Shown in pieces: positions 1 through 9,699 of a stretch of 64,000 nt of DNA (positions within the stretch are counted from its first letter, which is position 1; each line of letters begins with the position of its first letter). Source of the stretch: Bacteroides intestinalis DSM 17393 (GTDB lineage: Bacteria > Bacteroidota > Bacteroidia > Bacteroidales > Bacteroidaceae); contig NZ_ABJL02000008.1 in the NCBI RefSeq assembly GCF_000172175.1, forward strand, positions 3,038,001 through 3,102,000, given 5' to 3'. The notes under the pieces were generated by a model, which had not been told where the DNA came from, searched no databases, and saw only the letters and a list, made by a program, of their open reading frames with translations. The translations under genes and the position numbers were made by a program.

Positions 1-1660
1 CAGTTCCTTGTTGCTTATCACAATGAACAGTAAACCGGGTTTCTTGTTCGGTCTCGATTATGGGGGTAGGATCAGTTTTAACGATAATCTCATTCGTAGT
101 ATCAGGACCACCACGAACTATTTTCCAATCAGCATCATTTGTTCCTTTGTAAACTGCAACAATACGATCACCGGGCTGTGGAGACAATGAGATTTTACAA
201 GGGAACGTAAAAGCCATACCACCATACGTATTCATGCTTGGAATAGATGAAGTACCTGATATAAGTTCTCTAACATTCTGATTCTTATCAACTATGGCTA
301 AAGCTACTTTCCCAGAAAACGGAATTAATCCGAGATTCCAGAAGAAGCCGCATTTCACTGTAAAATTAGTATTTACATTAAACTGTGTTTCAGAAGTCAT
401 CAAACCGGAATAAGATTCTCCACTGCCAGTTTTTCCGGCAAGCATCCCCAGCAAAGTCTGATAGTTTGAATTTCCTTTTGCCGGCTTTAGCCCAAACAAA
501 GCATCTTGGTTCGCAATGAAACCACCACCTGTACTACCGCCTGCCCCCTGATCATCCGGATTTAAAGCGGAAATCAGAAAGAAACCATTGCTATGCCCGC
601 TCCATCCCCAATTTACTCTGAAATAATTTTCTGTTGTATATCCATCCAGTATAAACTGATGCCCTTCATTGCTAAGAGTAGCTCCACCATAAAGCACAGG
701 GCCTACTGTCATTATTTCATTTTCCAGCATTTGTATCCACTCTGTATCCGAGTACCATTCGCGACGCAGGCACAACATGCTTTTATCATACTTCATATAC
801 TCAGCCAATCCACGAACTGCTGTCAATGTAGCAGCACCGGTACCACCGGCAGAAGCTATATTGAACTCAGCCTGAGCCATAACACCACAATCGTACATCA
901 AAGTTGCAACTTCATTTTCGGTGACTTCTGAAGAACTCCAATCATATTCAAGTGGCATATTACTCCACGCATAAGTATTACCTAATGTCCTTTCCGGCAC
1001 TGTCTGGGAAATTTCTCTTCCATTTATATTTACTGTATAACTGTAAGCCGGAAGAGTTCCCGTACCCACATCCGGCCATTGATAATATCTCATAAGTATA
1101 GCTACAGCCGTTGCAACACAACCTGTTACAGTTCGAATGCGATTAATTTCAGGACAAAGGAGGTTATAGGGACTTAATTGATCCCACTTTGCCGTTTCAT
1201 ATTGTTTCACCACGTCTCCCGTAGTCATGTCCGACAATCCTCTCCATGCTTTGGATACAACGTCGGAAGCATTCAGTCCTGTCTCTCTAGCTCTATTAAT
1301 CTGCTCTTTCAACCCATTCATCCAACTTTTCAGATTAGAAGGCATCCCATCTACCACAAAGTTATCCGTAAAAGAATACCCCAATACGGGCATAGCCACA
1401 TCATCTCCGGCAATAATAACAAAACCTTTCCGGTCGGTATTATTAAAAACATAGAAAGCCGGAAGATTCCCTGTACTACGAGTACTCAAATCTTCTCCGT
1501 CCCAAACTAATTGCAACTGTGGTGATGTAGAAGTGTTACGGGTTTGAACATTCGTTTTAAAGAAATCGGCAGCTAAAGCATGAGCCTGCTCTGCTGTTAC
1601 ATTATCAGCAAGAAGCCGACTTGTAAGAAGAATAAATAGAAAGAGTAGTGTACACCTCAT
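1..1660 (-). CDS. C10 (streptopain-like) cysteine peptidase, 3' end outside window
   Basis: I translated this frame from the ATG at 1658-1660; it stays open to base 1, so the C-terminus lies beyond the window. The product starts with a signal peptide (MRCTLLFLFILLTSRLLADN), followed by a SpeB-type propeptide and a peptidase C10 domain. The nucleophile is Cys181 in TVTGCVATAVAILM, and the His is in NEGHQFILDGY followed by FRVNWGWSGHSNGFF, the usual C10 order. A beta-rich C-terminal region follows. It is the last visible gene of locus A, downstream of a second C10 gene on the same strand with 241 bp between them, so locus A has two tandem, divergent C10 peptidases. C10 enzymes are secreted thiol proteases activated by propeptide removal; the substrate here is unknown. 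Family assignment is firm; length and C-terminal domains cannot be seen. Confidence 0.85.
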   Translation of the reverse strand, partial: MRCTLLFLFILLTSRLLADNVTAEQAHALAADFFKTNVQTRNTSTSPQLQLVWDGEDLSTRSTGNLPAFYVFNNTDRKGFVIIAGDDVAMPVLGYSFTDNFVVDGMPSNLKSWMNGLKEQINRARETGLNASDVVSKAWRGLSDMTTGDVVKQYETAKWDQLSPYNLLCPEINRIRTVTGCVATAVAILMRYYQWPDVGTGTLPAYSYTVNINGREISQTVPERTLGNTYAWSNMPLEYDWSSSEVTENEVATLMYDCGVMAQAEFNIASAGGTGAATLTAVRGLAEYMKYDKSMLCLRREWYSDTEWIQMLENEIMTVGPVLYGGATLSNEGHQFILDGYTTENYFRVNWGWSGHSNGFFLISALNPDDQGAGGSTGGGFIANQDALFGLKPAKGNSNYQTLLGMLAGKTGSGESYSGLMTSETQFNVNTNFTVKCGFFWNLGLIPFSGKVALAIVDKNQNVRELISGTSSIPSMNTYGGMAFTFPCKISLSPQPGDRIVAVYKGTNDADWKIVRGGPDTTNEIIVKTDPTPIIETEQETRFTVHCDKQQGT

Positions 1661-1735
1661 ATAATTAGGGGTTAGTTGTTTTAGTAGCACCTCAACGAAT
1701 GACACAAATCACTATCTTGTTGTTCATTAGAAAGA

Positions 1736-1743
1736 CAAAATTA
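1736..1743 (-). promoter_or_regulatory. possible -7 element for the partial C10 gene
   Basis: The minus strand reads TAATTTTG, a match to the Bacteroides -7 consensus TANNTTTG, about 75 bp upstream of the C10 start. I could not find a clear TTTG -33 partner at 19-21 bp, so support is weak. Confidence 0.3.
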
Positions 1744-1847
1744 CTGAAATATATGGTTCGTCAGATGATTTTGAATACTTTTTTTTGATGATCCTATCGC
1801 AAATGAACGTTTTAGAGTGAAAATCGTTCATTAGAATATAAAAAACA

Positions 1848-1876
1848 AGGCCATCCCAAGTTAATAGAATAGCCTC
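1848..1876 (-). terminator. intrinsic terminator after second C10 gene
   Basis: The minus strand shows AGGCTAT ... ATGGCCT (one G-U pair) followed by a T-rich tract (TGTTTTTTAT). It lies 26 bp past the stop of the C10 gene at 1902-4442 and separates it from the next C10 gene. Confidence 0.5.
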
Positions 1877-1901
1877 GCCCTTCATACTATAAATATATAG
1901 T

Positions 1902-4442
1902 CTAACGTTTCATAAACTTGCTCTTGTATACCTTACCATCAGCCGACTGTAATACTACAATATAGTAACCTGCGGTCAACCCTCTTACTGGTATGGAATA
2001 TTCTTTTTTATCTCCGGACTCTTTTTGCTGTATCATCTGTTGCCCGGACAGATTATAGACAGAGATCATTTGGACAGCATTAGAAGTACGGATATTAAGA
2101 ATATCGTCTACTGGTTGTTGACAGACAACTAACTCGTCTTTATCAGTCACTTCATCTTCAATACCGGTAGCTGGTCCCACAGAGAAAGAAAGATAACGAA
2201 CTGGCGTAGGGTTCCCACTTGCATCAGGTTTAAACAAACCAACCGTATGATCCCCTACACCTACATTCAAAGGAATTTCCATAACAAGATTAACTGCCTG
2301 CCCTGCTTCCACAAATACATTTTGATAGTGCACACTGGACGCATACTGATCATCATACTGAAAAATGGCCACTGTTAATGTCCCAGCATATACATTTCCA
2401 TTGCCAGATAATGAAAGATCAGCCAACAGTTTTAGATTCTCCCCCACTTGAAGCTGCGTTTTCTCCAGACGGGGTTGACTGACTTTTAAATCGGCAGCTC
2501 CATAGGCTTCCTTTATGGTTACCGGAGTTAACTCACCGATGGCATACGTAGCTCCTCCCCAATCCATGCAGGGACAAATATAATAATCTCCGGCAGGAAT
2601 ATTGGTAGTCACGCCGTTCTCTGTAACAGCCAAATCTCCGGATACAGCCAATTCTCTATTCACCGTGCCCGGCTTTATTTCAACCTGTACATCTCCGACT
2701 ATCGCTACAAAGTTCTGTTCTTTATCAGCTTTAAAAAGTGCAACACCCACTAAACCATAATATTCATCCGATGCACTTTTATTAGAAACCAACATTTTGA
2801 AATCTCCCTTGAGACCACTATACAAATTATGTACTAATTCCACATTTACTTCTATGTCTTCTCTATAACTAAGATTACCACTAAACGGAGTCAAAGTACA
2901 TTTATTACCAGCCACAACAAGAATGAGTTGTGCTTCAGAACCTACGTAACCACGCACACGGCTCCATGTTGCTTCGCGCTCATCTTTGGTAGCTGCATAT
3001 ACAGAATAAGTTCCATCAACAAAATCATTGGGTATTTTCAGATTAGAAAGAACAAGAGTATTATATCCTTCATACGTATTTATCATCGTAGCCAAAGCAA
3101 TCTGCCCTAATATTGACTGCTTACCATCTTTTTCTGCTATCACTGCCAATTTACTATTCTTGCATGCCATACTCATATTGAATATCTTAGTAATCGTCAG
3201 TTTAAACACGTCTCCCTTATCAATTTCTTCTTTATTTACTTCCAACTCCGTCATATAAAAATGAGAAGTAAAGTTTGAAGAAGAAGTAGGTGGCTGTATC
3301 CCCAGATACATTCCTTGGCCTCTCGTAAATCCTCCTCCTAGATTACTTCCACCACCAATACCGGGAGAATCAGGATTCAAAGAAGAAACCTCAAAGTAGC
3401 CATTATTCATTCCACTCCATCCCCAATTGACATGAACCATATCCTGAGTATCATAACCATCAAAGACAAACGCATGTCCTCCATCATCCGATGAGCCAAA
3501 ATAGTAGATAGGACGTTTCTCGTTTATTTCTGATTTAATCAGATTCATCCATTCGGCAGAAGTAAAATATTGACGATATACCAATTCCAAATTACCATCA
3601 TACCCAAAGTAGTCAATTAATGCTTGGCCTACCTGATATGAATAAGCTCCTGAACTATAAGGTGAATACTGCATATCAACCGCTACACCGCAGGCCGACA
3701 TTAATTGAGCAACAGCGTCAGCCTGTTCGGCAGTATAAGTTCCAGAATATTGCGGAAGCATATTATTCCAGTCAAAAGTAGTATTTCCATAATCAAAAGA
3801 ACATTCAATTCCATTAGGAGCTTTATAAGAATGAGTACCTTTTCCTTTTACTGGGTATTCATGATATTTCAAAATCATAGCCATTGCCGTAGCTACACAT
3901 CCCGTCACACAGCGTTCTCCCTGATAAAGGGGACAGGTATTATTGTACGGTGCACTTTGATCCCAACATATACTTCCCAGCAAAGGAGATACAGATGCCG
4001 GAAAACTTGTTTTAGTAAGTAATTTAGGTTCAGTAACTGCTTTTTCGCCATTACCCAGTTCAGCATAGGCAGCATTATATAATTCCAACCACCCAAGTAT
4101 ATTTACCGGTAAGTTTTCAGTTATGAAACTCCCATTATCCGAATAACCCAACACAGGTTTCATGCGGTCATCACCGGATACTATGACATAGGCAGACTGC
4201 TCATAGTTATAAATATAAAAAGCTGTTCCTTCCACGCTACGGGTAGATACAGATTTTAGCAAATCATTGGAAACTGTCACCAACTGAATATCACCAGCAC
4301 TACGGGTTACATCCCCGGATGACTGCATAAAGAAAGAACGGGCAATAGAAAGAGCTTCTTCCGGAGAACGCTGGGCTGTCCATGCTGTTAAGCTACACAG
4401 AAGAACCAAAAACAGGAGTAGTAATTTCTTCATAGGCATCAT
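1902..4442 (-). CDS. C10 (streptopain-like) cysteine peptidase with C-terminal sorting-like domain
   Basis: 846 aa. A signal peptide (KKLLLLFLVLLCSLTAWTAQ) is followed by a SpeB-type propeptide (about 25-130) and a C10 domain with Cys182 (CVTGCVATAMAM), His323 (GGHAFVFDGYD) and the VNWGWSG motif near 340. A long beta-rich middle region follows. The last ~80 residues resemble a Por-secretion-type tail (ISVYNLSGQQM ... YSIPVRGLTAGYYIVVL). The start could be Met1 or Met4 (4433); Met4 gives a more typical signal peptide. It lies 195 bp downstream of susD-A, behind a strong terminator but with its own promoter, so it may be expressed even while susC-A is silent. Probable role: extracellular or surface proteolysis feeding the SusC/SusD importer (inference). 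Confidence 0.9.
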   Translation of the reverse strand: MMPMKKLLLLFLVLLCSLTAWTAQRSPEEALSIARSFFMQSSGDVTRSAGDIQLVTVSNDLLKSVSTRSVEGTAFYIYNYEQSAYVIVSGDDRMKPVLGYSDNGSFITENLPVNILGWLELYNAAYAELGNGEKAVTEPKLLTKTSFPASVSPLLGSICWDQSAPYNNTCPLYQGERCVTGCVATAMAMILKYHEYPVKGKGTHSYKAPNGIECSFDYGNTTFDWNNMLPQYSGTYTAEQADAVAQLMSACGVAVDMQYSPYSSGAYSYQVGQALIDYFGYDGNLELVYRQYFTSAEWMNLIKSEINEKRPIYYFGSSDDGGHAFVFDGYDTQDMVHVNWGWSGMNNGYFEVSSLNPDSPGIGGGSNLGGGFTRGQGMYLGIQPPTSSSNFTSHFYMTELEVNKEEIDKGDVFKLTITKIFNMSMACKNSKLAVIAEKDGKQSILGQIALATMINTYEGYNTLVLSNLKIPNDFVDGTYSVYAATKDEREATWSRVRGYVGSEAQLILVVAGNKCTLTPFSGNLSYREDIEVNVELVHNLYSGLKGDFKMLVSNKSASDEYYGLVGVALFKADKEQNFVAIVGDVQVEIKPGTVNRELAVSGDLAVTENGVTTNIPAGDYYICPCMDWGGATYAIGELTPVTIKEAYGAADLKVSQPRLEKTQLQVGENLKLLADLSLSGNGNVYAGTLTVAIFQYDDQYASSVHYQNVFVEAGQAVNLVMEIPLNVGVGDHTVGLFKPDASGNPTPVRYLSFSVGPATGIEDEVTDKDELVVCQQPVDDILNIRTSNAVQMISVYNLSGQQMIQQKESGDKKEYSIPVRGLTAGYYIVVLQSADGKVYKSKFMKR

Positions 4443-4468
4443 TTATTAGAATAATTAAAAGAAAATTG

Positions 4469-4498
4469 CAAATTTACTGAAATTCGATACACTGCAAA
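4469..4498 (-). promoter_or_regulatory. promoter of the locus A C10 gene
   Basis: On the minus strand TTTG (4495-4498) is separated by 18 bp from TAAATTTG (4469-4476), close to the Bacteroides vegetative consensus TTTG-N19-21-TANNTTTG, 27 bp upstream of the C10 start. It lies after the susD-A terminator, so it would uncouple the peptidase from the inversion switch. Confidence 0.6.
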
Positions 4499-4542
4499 TA
4501 TTTTCATCTACTATTTTGTATATTAACAAAGACAAGAGTGTA

Positions 4543-4584
4543 TTAAAAAAAGCACCCCAAAGGCGATATCGACATTTGGGGTGC
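4543..4584 (-). terminator. strong intrinsic terminator after susD-A
   Basis: The minus strand has GCACCCCAAA ... TTTGGGGTGC followed by seven T. It lies 54 bp after the susD-A stop and before the C10 promoter, ending the susC-susD transcript. Confidence 0.85.
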
Positions 4585-4637
4585 ATATTTCTAATACTCA
4601 ATAAGTAATTTTTATATTAATGCTTCTTACTTAATCA

Positions 4638-6281
4638 TTAATTCTGAACAGGTGTCGGCGGAATCGCTGCTTCATTATTATCTGCAGGAGTAATAGCTTT
4701 ATTTACTGCAGTTTCACATTCAGGAATTGTATAGATCAAAAGTGGGGATTCAGCAGCAATATCTGCAAATGTACTACCTGCTGGGAAATTAGTGCCAATA
4801 CGCTTAATTGGTTTCTTCAAACGCAAAACATCAAATAATGAGAACCCTTCGCCCCATAATTCAATACGACGTTGGAACCATATCTCATCTATAAATTCGT
4901 CTAAATTAGTTGCATTGCAAATATACGTAGCATCACGATACCCCTTTACAAAAGCCTCCAATTTCTGTTTACCGGCAGCAAGATTATCTCTACCAGTAGC
5001 TTCAGCCTCAATCAATAACATCTCCTCAACACGCATTAAAGGCCAGTCTTGTGCATTGTCAGAATTAGCTATCTGCCCTCCTTCAGGACCAAACTTAACA
5101 TTTACATATGGAGAGAATATTGTTGAACCAAAAAGTCCATTTGCCCATCCGTAAGCATTCTGAGTTCCATACGCATTAACCAAAGCATCCGAATGAAGCT
5201 GATCATCCACCCACCATGCCTTACGAACATCAGACACTGATATCTCTGCCCATAATTTATTATTAATAGCCCTAAATGACACATCTGTAGCACTGGCTGC
5301 AGTAGTATATCCCATACCTGTAAGTGAACAAAGATGAGAAGCCCAATTTACAATACCAGTTTTCACGACTCCATCTTCTGAAGTAATCACAATCCCCCAA
5401 ATCCAAGAGGCATCACTGGCATCATAAAATCTAGGAACACTAACTTCTTCCATAGAGTAAGGACGAGCACCTGCACATGCTTTAGCAGCATCTGAAGCAG
5501 CAGCAGCCCAATTACCCATTAATAAATTAGTACGCGCACGAAGTCCATAAGCAACTTCTGCCGTTATTTGTGCTTTATCCTTACGAGTAACAGGATTTTC
5601 TGCCAAATAAGAAATTGCAGTATTCAAATCAGACATAATTTGAGTATAAACTTGCTCTACTGTTGCACGAGGATTGTTTAATTTCTCATCATCTGTCATT
5701 GTATCCAGAACCAAAGGTACACCTTTTGCTGATTCATGACCAATATAAGTAAACTGATAAGTCTGGATCAGTTGTAAATAATCGAATGCACGTGAAGCTA
5801 ATGCCTGCCCAAAGTAATTCTTTACTTTAGCAGTACGTTTATCTTCAGGGAAAGCAGCCGACAATGTTGCAATACAGTCATTTGCTGTTTTCAGATGGTT
5901 ATAGTAATTCTTCCAGATAAACTCATTAAAAACAGAAGTAGTTATACGGTCTCTGAACTTCTGCTGGGATATATATTTATTGTAACCAATAGCATCATTC
6001 TTGCAAGTCATATCCTGCCCTGCCTGATCGTAAATCATACATATAGCCGGGAAACCATAGTCAAAATGATAACCGGTAGAGTTAGGATTACCCAATGTTC
6101 CTAAAACATTCAATCCACTTTTTAAACCATTCAACTCAGACTCAATACGTTCCGGAATCATGGAGATAACTTCATCTTTTTGGTCTTGCGTCATGGTCGA
6201 GCCTTCAGGATACTTATCCAGATCACACGCAGCCATTACAAAAACAGATGAAAGTAACAATATACTCTTATTTATTTTCAT
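4638..6281 (-). CDS. SusD/RagB-family lipoprotein, locus A
   Basis: 547 aa. The lipoprotein signal ends in VFVMAAC, giving Cys19 as acylation site, followed by the acidic DLDKYPEG start typical of SusD proteins. The N-terminal TPR-like helical part contains ASRAFDYLQLIQTYQF, a common SusD motif. The C-terminal part has LMRVEEMLLIEAEA and WFQRRIELWGEGFSLFDVLRLKK, both hallmark SusD motifs. SusD forms the lid over the SusC barrel and captures ligand on the cell surface. It starts 22 bp after susC-A, so it is co-transcribed with it. In the present arrangement the pair has no visible promoter and should be silent until inversion joins it to the 5' segment. Confidence 0.95.
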   Translation of the reverse strand: MKINKSILLLSSVFVMAACDLDKYPEGSTMTQDQKDEVISMIPERIESELNGLKSGLNVLGTLGNPNSTGYHFDYGFPAICMIYDQAGQDMTCKNDAIGYNKYISQQKFRDRITTSVFNEFIWKNYYNHLKTANDCIATLSAAFPEDKRTAKVKNYFGQALASRAFDYLQLIQTYQFTYIGHESAKGVPLVLDTMTDDEKLNNPRATVEQVYTQIMSDLNTAISYLAENPVTRKDKAQITAEVAYGLRARTNLLMGNWAAAASDAAKACAGARPYSMEEVSVPRFYDASDASWIWGIVITSEDGVVKTGIVNWASHLCSLTGMGYTTAASATDVSFRAINNKLWAEISVSDVRKAWWVDDQLHSDALVNAYGTQNAYGWANGLFGSTIFSPYVNVKFGPEGGQIANSDNAQDWPLMRVEEMLLIEAEATGRDNLAAGKQKLEAFVKGYRDATYICNATNLDEFIDEIWFQRRIELWGEGFSLFDVLRLKKPIKRIGTNFPAGSTFADIAAESPLLIYTIPECETAVNKAITPADNNEAAIPPTPVQN

Positions 6282-6303
6282 ATTTTCTTGCTTTTTAAAG
6301 GGG

Positions 6304-9300
6304 TTAGAAAGAAAGGGTTATACCACCAGAAATAGTTCGTATCGGAGAATACACATCAGCACTTGATGCTGTATAGCTCTGACGAGGATCCAATCCTTTT
6401 CGTGCACTGAACAAAGCAACATTGTCAGCAGCCATATATATACGCATAGAACTGATTAACATTTTGCGGGTCCAGTTTTTAGGTAATGTATATCCTACCG
6501 TAATATTATTAATACTTAGATAATCCGAGCTTGTCAGGAACCGGTCTGACAAAGAATTGGCATACTGCGCAAATACGTTGATCTGCGGAATATTACTTGT
6601 CTTATTTTCCGGAGTCCATGCATTCAGAATATCTTTATGCCAGTTCTGTCCAGGATCATCACCTGCATGCATCAAGGATACATATCCATTATCATACACG
6701 CGACCACCTAATTGATAAGCCAATGAAATAGCAAAATCAAATCCATAAACATTCAAACGAGTACCAAATCCACCATATACTTTCGGAAGAATATCACCCG
6801 TTGCATGACGAGTTGCATCTGACCAATTCTGAGTCTTTTCCTGACCAGTAACATTACCGTTCGCATCTGTTATATCTTTATAGTAAAGAGCAACTCCCGT
6901 TTCCTCATCTACACCTGCATATTTACGCAAATAGAATTGATACATAGACTCCCCCTCCTGATAAATACGGCTACCATCAATCAATTCGCCATTCAAATCA
7001 GGATGCAGTTTCTGGATTTTATTCTTAAAATGAGTCAAGTTGAAGTTTACACTCCACGTAATATCATTAGTACGGATAATATCACCATTCAAGTCAAGTT
7101 CAACACCACGATTAATCATAGAACCTACATTCATTGGAATTGCAGAATAGCCTACTGACGGATTAACTGGTTTGTTATACAACATATCCGTAGTCTTACG
7201 GCTAAAATATTCGATCGTACCGTTCAAACGTTGGTCAAAGAATTCGAAATCAAAACCAGTATTGAAGCTATGAGACGTTTCCCAAGTGATATTCTTATTA
7301 CCTTTATATGCAAGAGAAACAGAGAAATCATCATTACTATTAGATACAGAGTACTGATCTTGATAAGCATAATAATTACCAATATTATCATTGCCTTGTA
7401 CACCATAACTAGCCTTAAACTTCAACATGTCAATCCATGTTAAATCACTCATGAAAGCCTCCTTATTCAGCAACCAGCTGGCACCTACAGACCAGAAATT
7501 TCCCCAACGGTGGTCAGGATGAAAGCGAGAAGAAGCATCACGACGATAAGAAGCACTTGCAAAATACTTACTATCATAATCATATTGGGCACGTGCTAAG
7601 AAACCCTGAGTTGCATAATTAGTAGTTGCAGAATAAACAGCTGGAGTCTTGATTGCATTATTTATTTCTATAATTGTAGGATTATACAATTTCTGCTTAC
7701 TACCGGACAAATACTGAGATTTATAATTATAAGATTCAAATCCTGCTAACAAATCTATATTGTGTATCCCGAAATTATTCTTATAGGTAAGCAAATACTG
7801 TTGGTTTACACTGAAAGTACGAGAGTGCTCCATAGAAACAAGACCGCCAACACTTTCTGAAGCATACTGGCCATAATACGGGTTAACCAACTCTGAATAA
7901 CGAGTATTATCCAAATCCATACCCCAGTTTCCAGTAGCTTTCAAACCTGGCATAAACTCAATTTCAACGAATCCTTTCGCACTAAGAATATCCATTAAGA
8001 ATTCACGTTTATCCAACTGTAGTGAAGAAGCAGGGTTAGAATTGGACAAGAATGGACGATTCAAAGCCTCAGTCTTTCCATTCACCTGCCTGTTATACAT
8101 ACCATTACCATAGTCGTACATTGTATAACCACGGCTGTCCTGTTTAATGCTACCATCTGCATTACGAATATATAGAGGATAAATAGGAGCTATATTATTA
8201 GTAATATAAAACAAGTTCATACTACTTCCTGTCTTTGTTTGTTCATCAGGATAACGGCTCTTTACATTGGCATATGAGAAATTTGCACCTACTTTCAACC
8301 ATTCTTGTACCTTATAGTCTGCTTTCAAACGAGTAGAGAGACGAGAATAACCAGAGCCCGGAATAATACCACTGTCATCCAGATAACCTGCTGACATATA
8401 GTAGGTCATCTTATCACTTGAACCACTAATACTAACATTATATTCCTGACGCAAATTACTATTATCAAACAATTCTTTTTCCCAATCATCCGGTGTTACA
8501 TAATAATCACCATAAACAGAACCAATTTTAGCATTAGGGTTAATTTTACCATCCATACCAATTACATTTTCTCCATTCGGCGTTGTATATATAGGATATC
8601 CCAGATAGTCACTGCCAAAAATCAAGGCATTAACTAGGTTATTACCAGAAATCATCACAGAACCATCTCCTGCATAATCAACAATTTTATTGGGGTCACC
8701 ACCTGCCCAGCCATTAAGCATTGCTTTATAATAGGTTTCAACATATTGATTAGCATTGGTCATAACGTCATAACTGGGAACCCCACGTCTATTTGTACCC
8801 CATTTTGCATCAACGTTAACAACAGCTTTTCCGGAAGCCCCCTTTTTAGTAGTTACCAAAATAACACCGTTCGCACCACGTGCACCATACAAAGCATTAG
8901 AAGCTGCATCTTTCAAAACTGTCATACTCTCAATATCCTGAGAGTTAATAGCAGAAATATCTCCATCATAAGGTACACCGTCTACTACATATAATGGATT
9001 ATTACTGGCAGAAATCGAACCGATACCACGAATACGTACAGTAGACCCGGTACCCGGTTGGCCATTTCCGCTGGTTGTTTGTACACCAGCCACCTGACCT
9101 GAAAGTGCATTAGTTATATTAGAGACCTGACGCTCTGCCAACTTATCTGCTTTGATAGTTGAAGCAGAACCTGTAAATGCAGACTTCTTCGCGGTACCAT
9201 AAGCAACCACCATTACTTCGTCAAGCATCTCAGCATCAGACTTCATAATAACCTTCACAGTAGGTTTAATACCCACTTCTTGTGCTTGCATTCCAATGTA

Positions 9301-9327
9301 CGAAATCTGCAAAGTCTTCGCAGAACT
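6304..9327 (-). CDS. silent 5'-truncated SusC/RagA receptor cassette, locus A
   Basis: This is a SusC TonB-linked outer-membrane transporter without its beginning. Coding similarity to the intact receptor starts exactly at the inversion site (9327) with SSAKTLQISYIGM. A TAG lies four codons upstream, and no ATG, signal peptide or ribosome-binding site exists; the first usable codon is a TTG at 9312, which I regard as an artefact. The plug domain (LDEVMVVAYGTAKK ... GSTVRIRGIGSISASNNPLYVVDGVPYDG ... VLKDAASNALYGARGANGVILVTTKKG) and beta-barrel are intact to the terminal ITLSF. Joined to the 67 codons of the E segment it would give about 1074 aa. susD-A follows after 22 bp. Barrel and plug identity is certain; the silent state is inferred from the missing 5' end. 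Confidence 0.92.
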   Translation of the reverse strand, partial: SSAKTLQISYIGMQAQEVGIKPTVKVIMKSDAEMLDEVMVVAYGTAKKSAFTGSASTIKADKLAERQVSNITNALSGQVAGVQTTSGNGQPGTGSTVRIRGIGSISASNNPLYVVDGVPYDGDISAINSQDIESMTVLKDAASNALYGARGANGVILVTTKKGASGKAVVNVDAKWGTNRRGVPSYDVMTNANQYVETYYKAMLNGWAGGDPNKIVDYAGDGSVMISGNNLVNALIFGSDYLGYPIYTTPNGENVIGMDGKINPNAKIGSVYGDYYVTPDDWEKELFDNSNLRQEYNVSISGSSDKMTYYMSAGYLDDSGIIPGSGYSRLSTRLKADYKVQEWLKVGANFSYANVKSRYPDEQTKTGSSMNLFYITNNIAPIYPLYIRNADGSIKQDSRGYTMYDYGNGMYNRQVNGKTEALNRPFLSNSNPASSLQLDKREFLMDILSAKGFVEIEFMPGLKATGNWGMDLDNTRYSELVNPYYGQYASESVGGLVSMEHSRTFSVNQQYLLTYKNNFGIHNIDLLAGFESYNYKSQYLSGSKQKLYNPTIIEINNAIKTPAVYSATTNYATQGFLARAQYDYDSKYFASASYRRDASSRFHPDHRWGNFWSVGASWLLNKEAFMSDLTWIDMLKFKASYGVQGNDNIGNYYAYQDQYSVSNSNDDFSVSLAYKGNKNITWETSHSFNTGFDFEFFDQRLNGTIEYFSRKTTDMLYNKPVNPSVGYSAIPMNVGSMINRGVELDLNGDIIRTNDITWSVNFNLTHFKNKIQKLHPDLNGELIDGSRIYQEGESMYQFYLRKYAGVDEETGVALYYKDITDANGNVTGQEKTQNWSDATRHATGDILPKVYGGFGTRLNVYGFDFAISLAYQLGGRVYDNGYVSLMHAGDDPGQNWHKDILNAWTPENKTSNIPQINVFAQYANSLSDRFLTSSDYLSINNITVGYTLPKNWTRKMLISSMRIYMAADNVALFSARKGLDPRQSYTASSADVYSPIRTISGGITLSF
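9293..9327 (-). repeat. DNA inversion site A
   Basis: The minus strand starts AGTTCTGCGAAGACTTTGCA and ends TACATTGG; it is identical over the first 21 bases to site E and differs at one base within 35. It contains the near-palindrome CTGCGAAG-A-CTTTGCAG. It is in inverted orientation relative to site E, so recombination would invert 9.3-35.9 kb. Confidence 0.85.
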
Positions 9328-9699
9328 ACAATATAGCTATTGATCTAATTATAAGCGATTTACTAAAACAAAAAGAACCCATAAATCGAATATTTGTATA
9401 TACTATTGTATTGATTATAAGACATATATATTAATATAATTATCATAATGATCTACCGTATATATCCTAATAATAAATCTAACTTACTAATTATTAAGCA
9501 TATAAATAGAAATATAGTTGTAGTCTACATTATTAATTTACAACTAAAAGTCTTTTAGATAGCATATTGTTGGAAAATAATTATCTATATAGCTGTAATC
9601 CAAAACAAAAACGGGAAGCATATCATTTAGAATATGCCTCCCGCTTTATGTGTAAGTTATTTATTATAAAGTCCACTATTTCTATCAGAACCTACTAAA
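9328..9699. other. AT-rich intergenic region upstream of silent susC-A
   Basis: I see no gene. The region is very AT-rich and has no copy of the signal-peptide coding segment found at locus E. It holds the terminator of locus B (9607-9643). The lack of a clear promoter pointing at susC-A supports the silent state. Confidence 0.6.
9607..9643 (-). terminator. terminator of locus B
   Basis: The minus strand shows CGGGAGGCATAT ... ATATGCTTCCCG (one G-U pair) followed by TTTTTG. It lies 56 bp after the hypothetical gene at 9700 and closes the locus B transcript. Confidence 0.8.
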
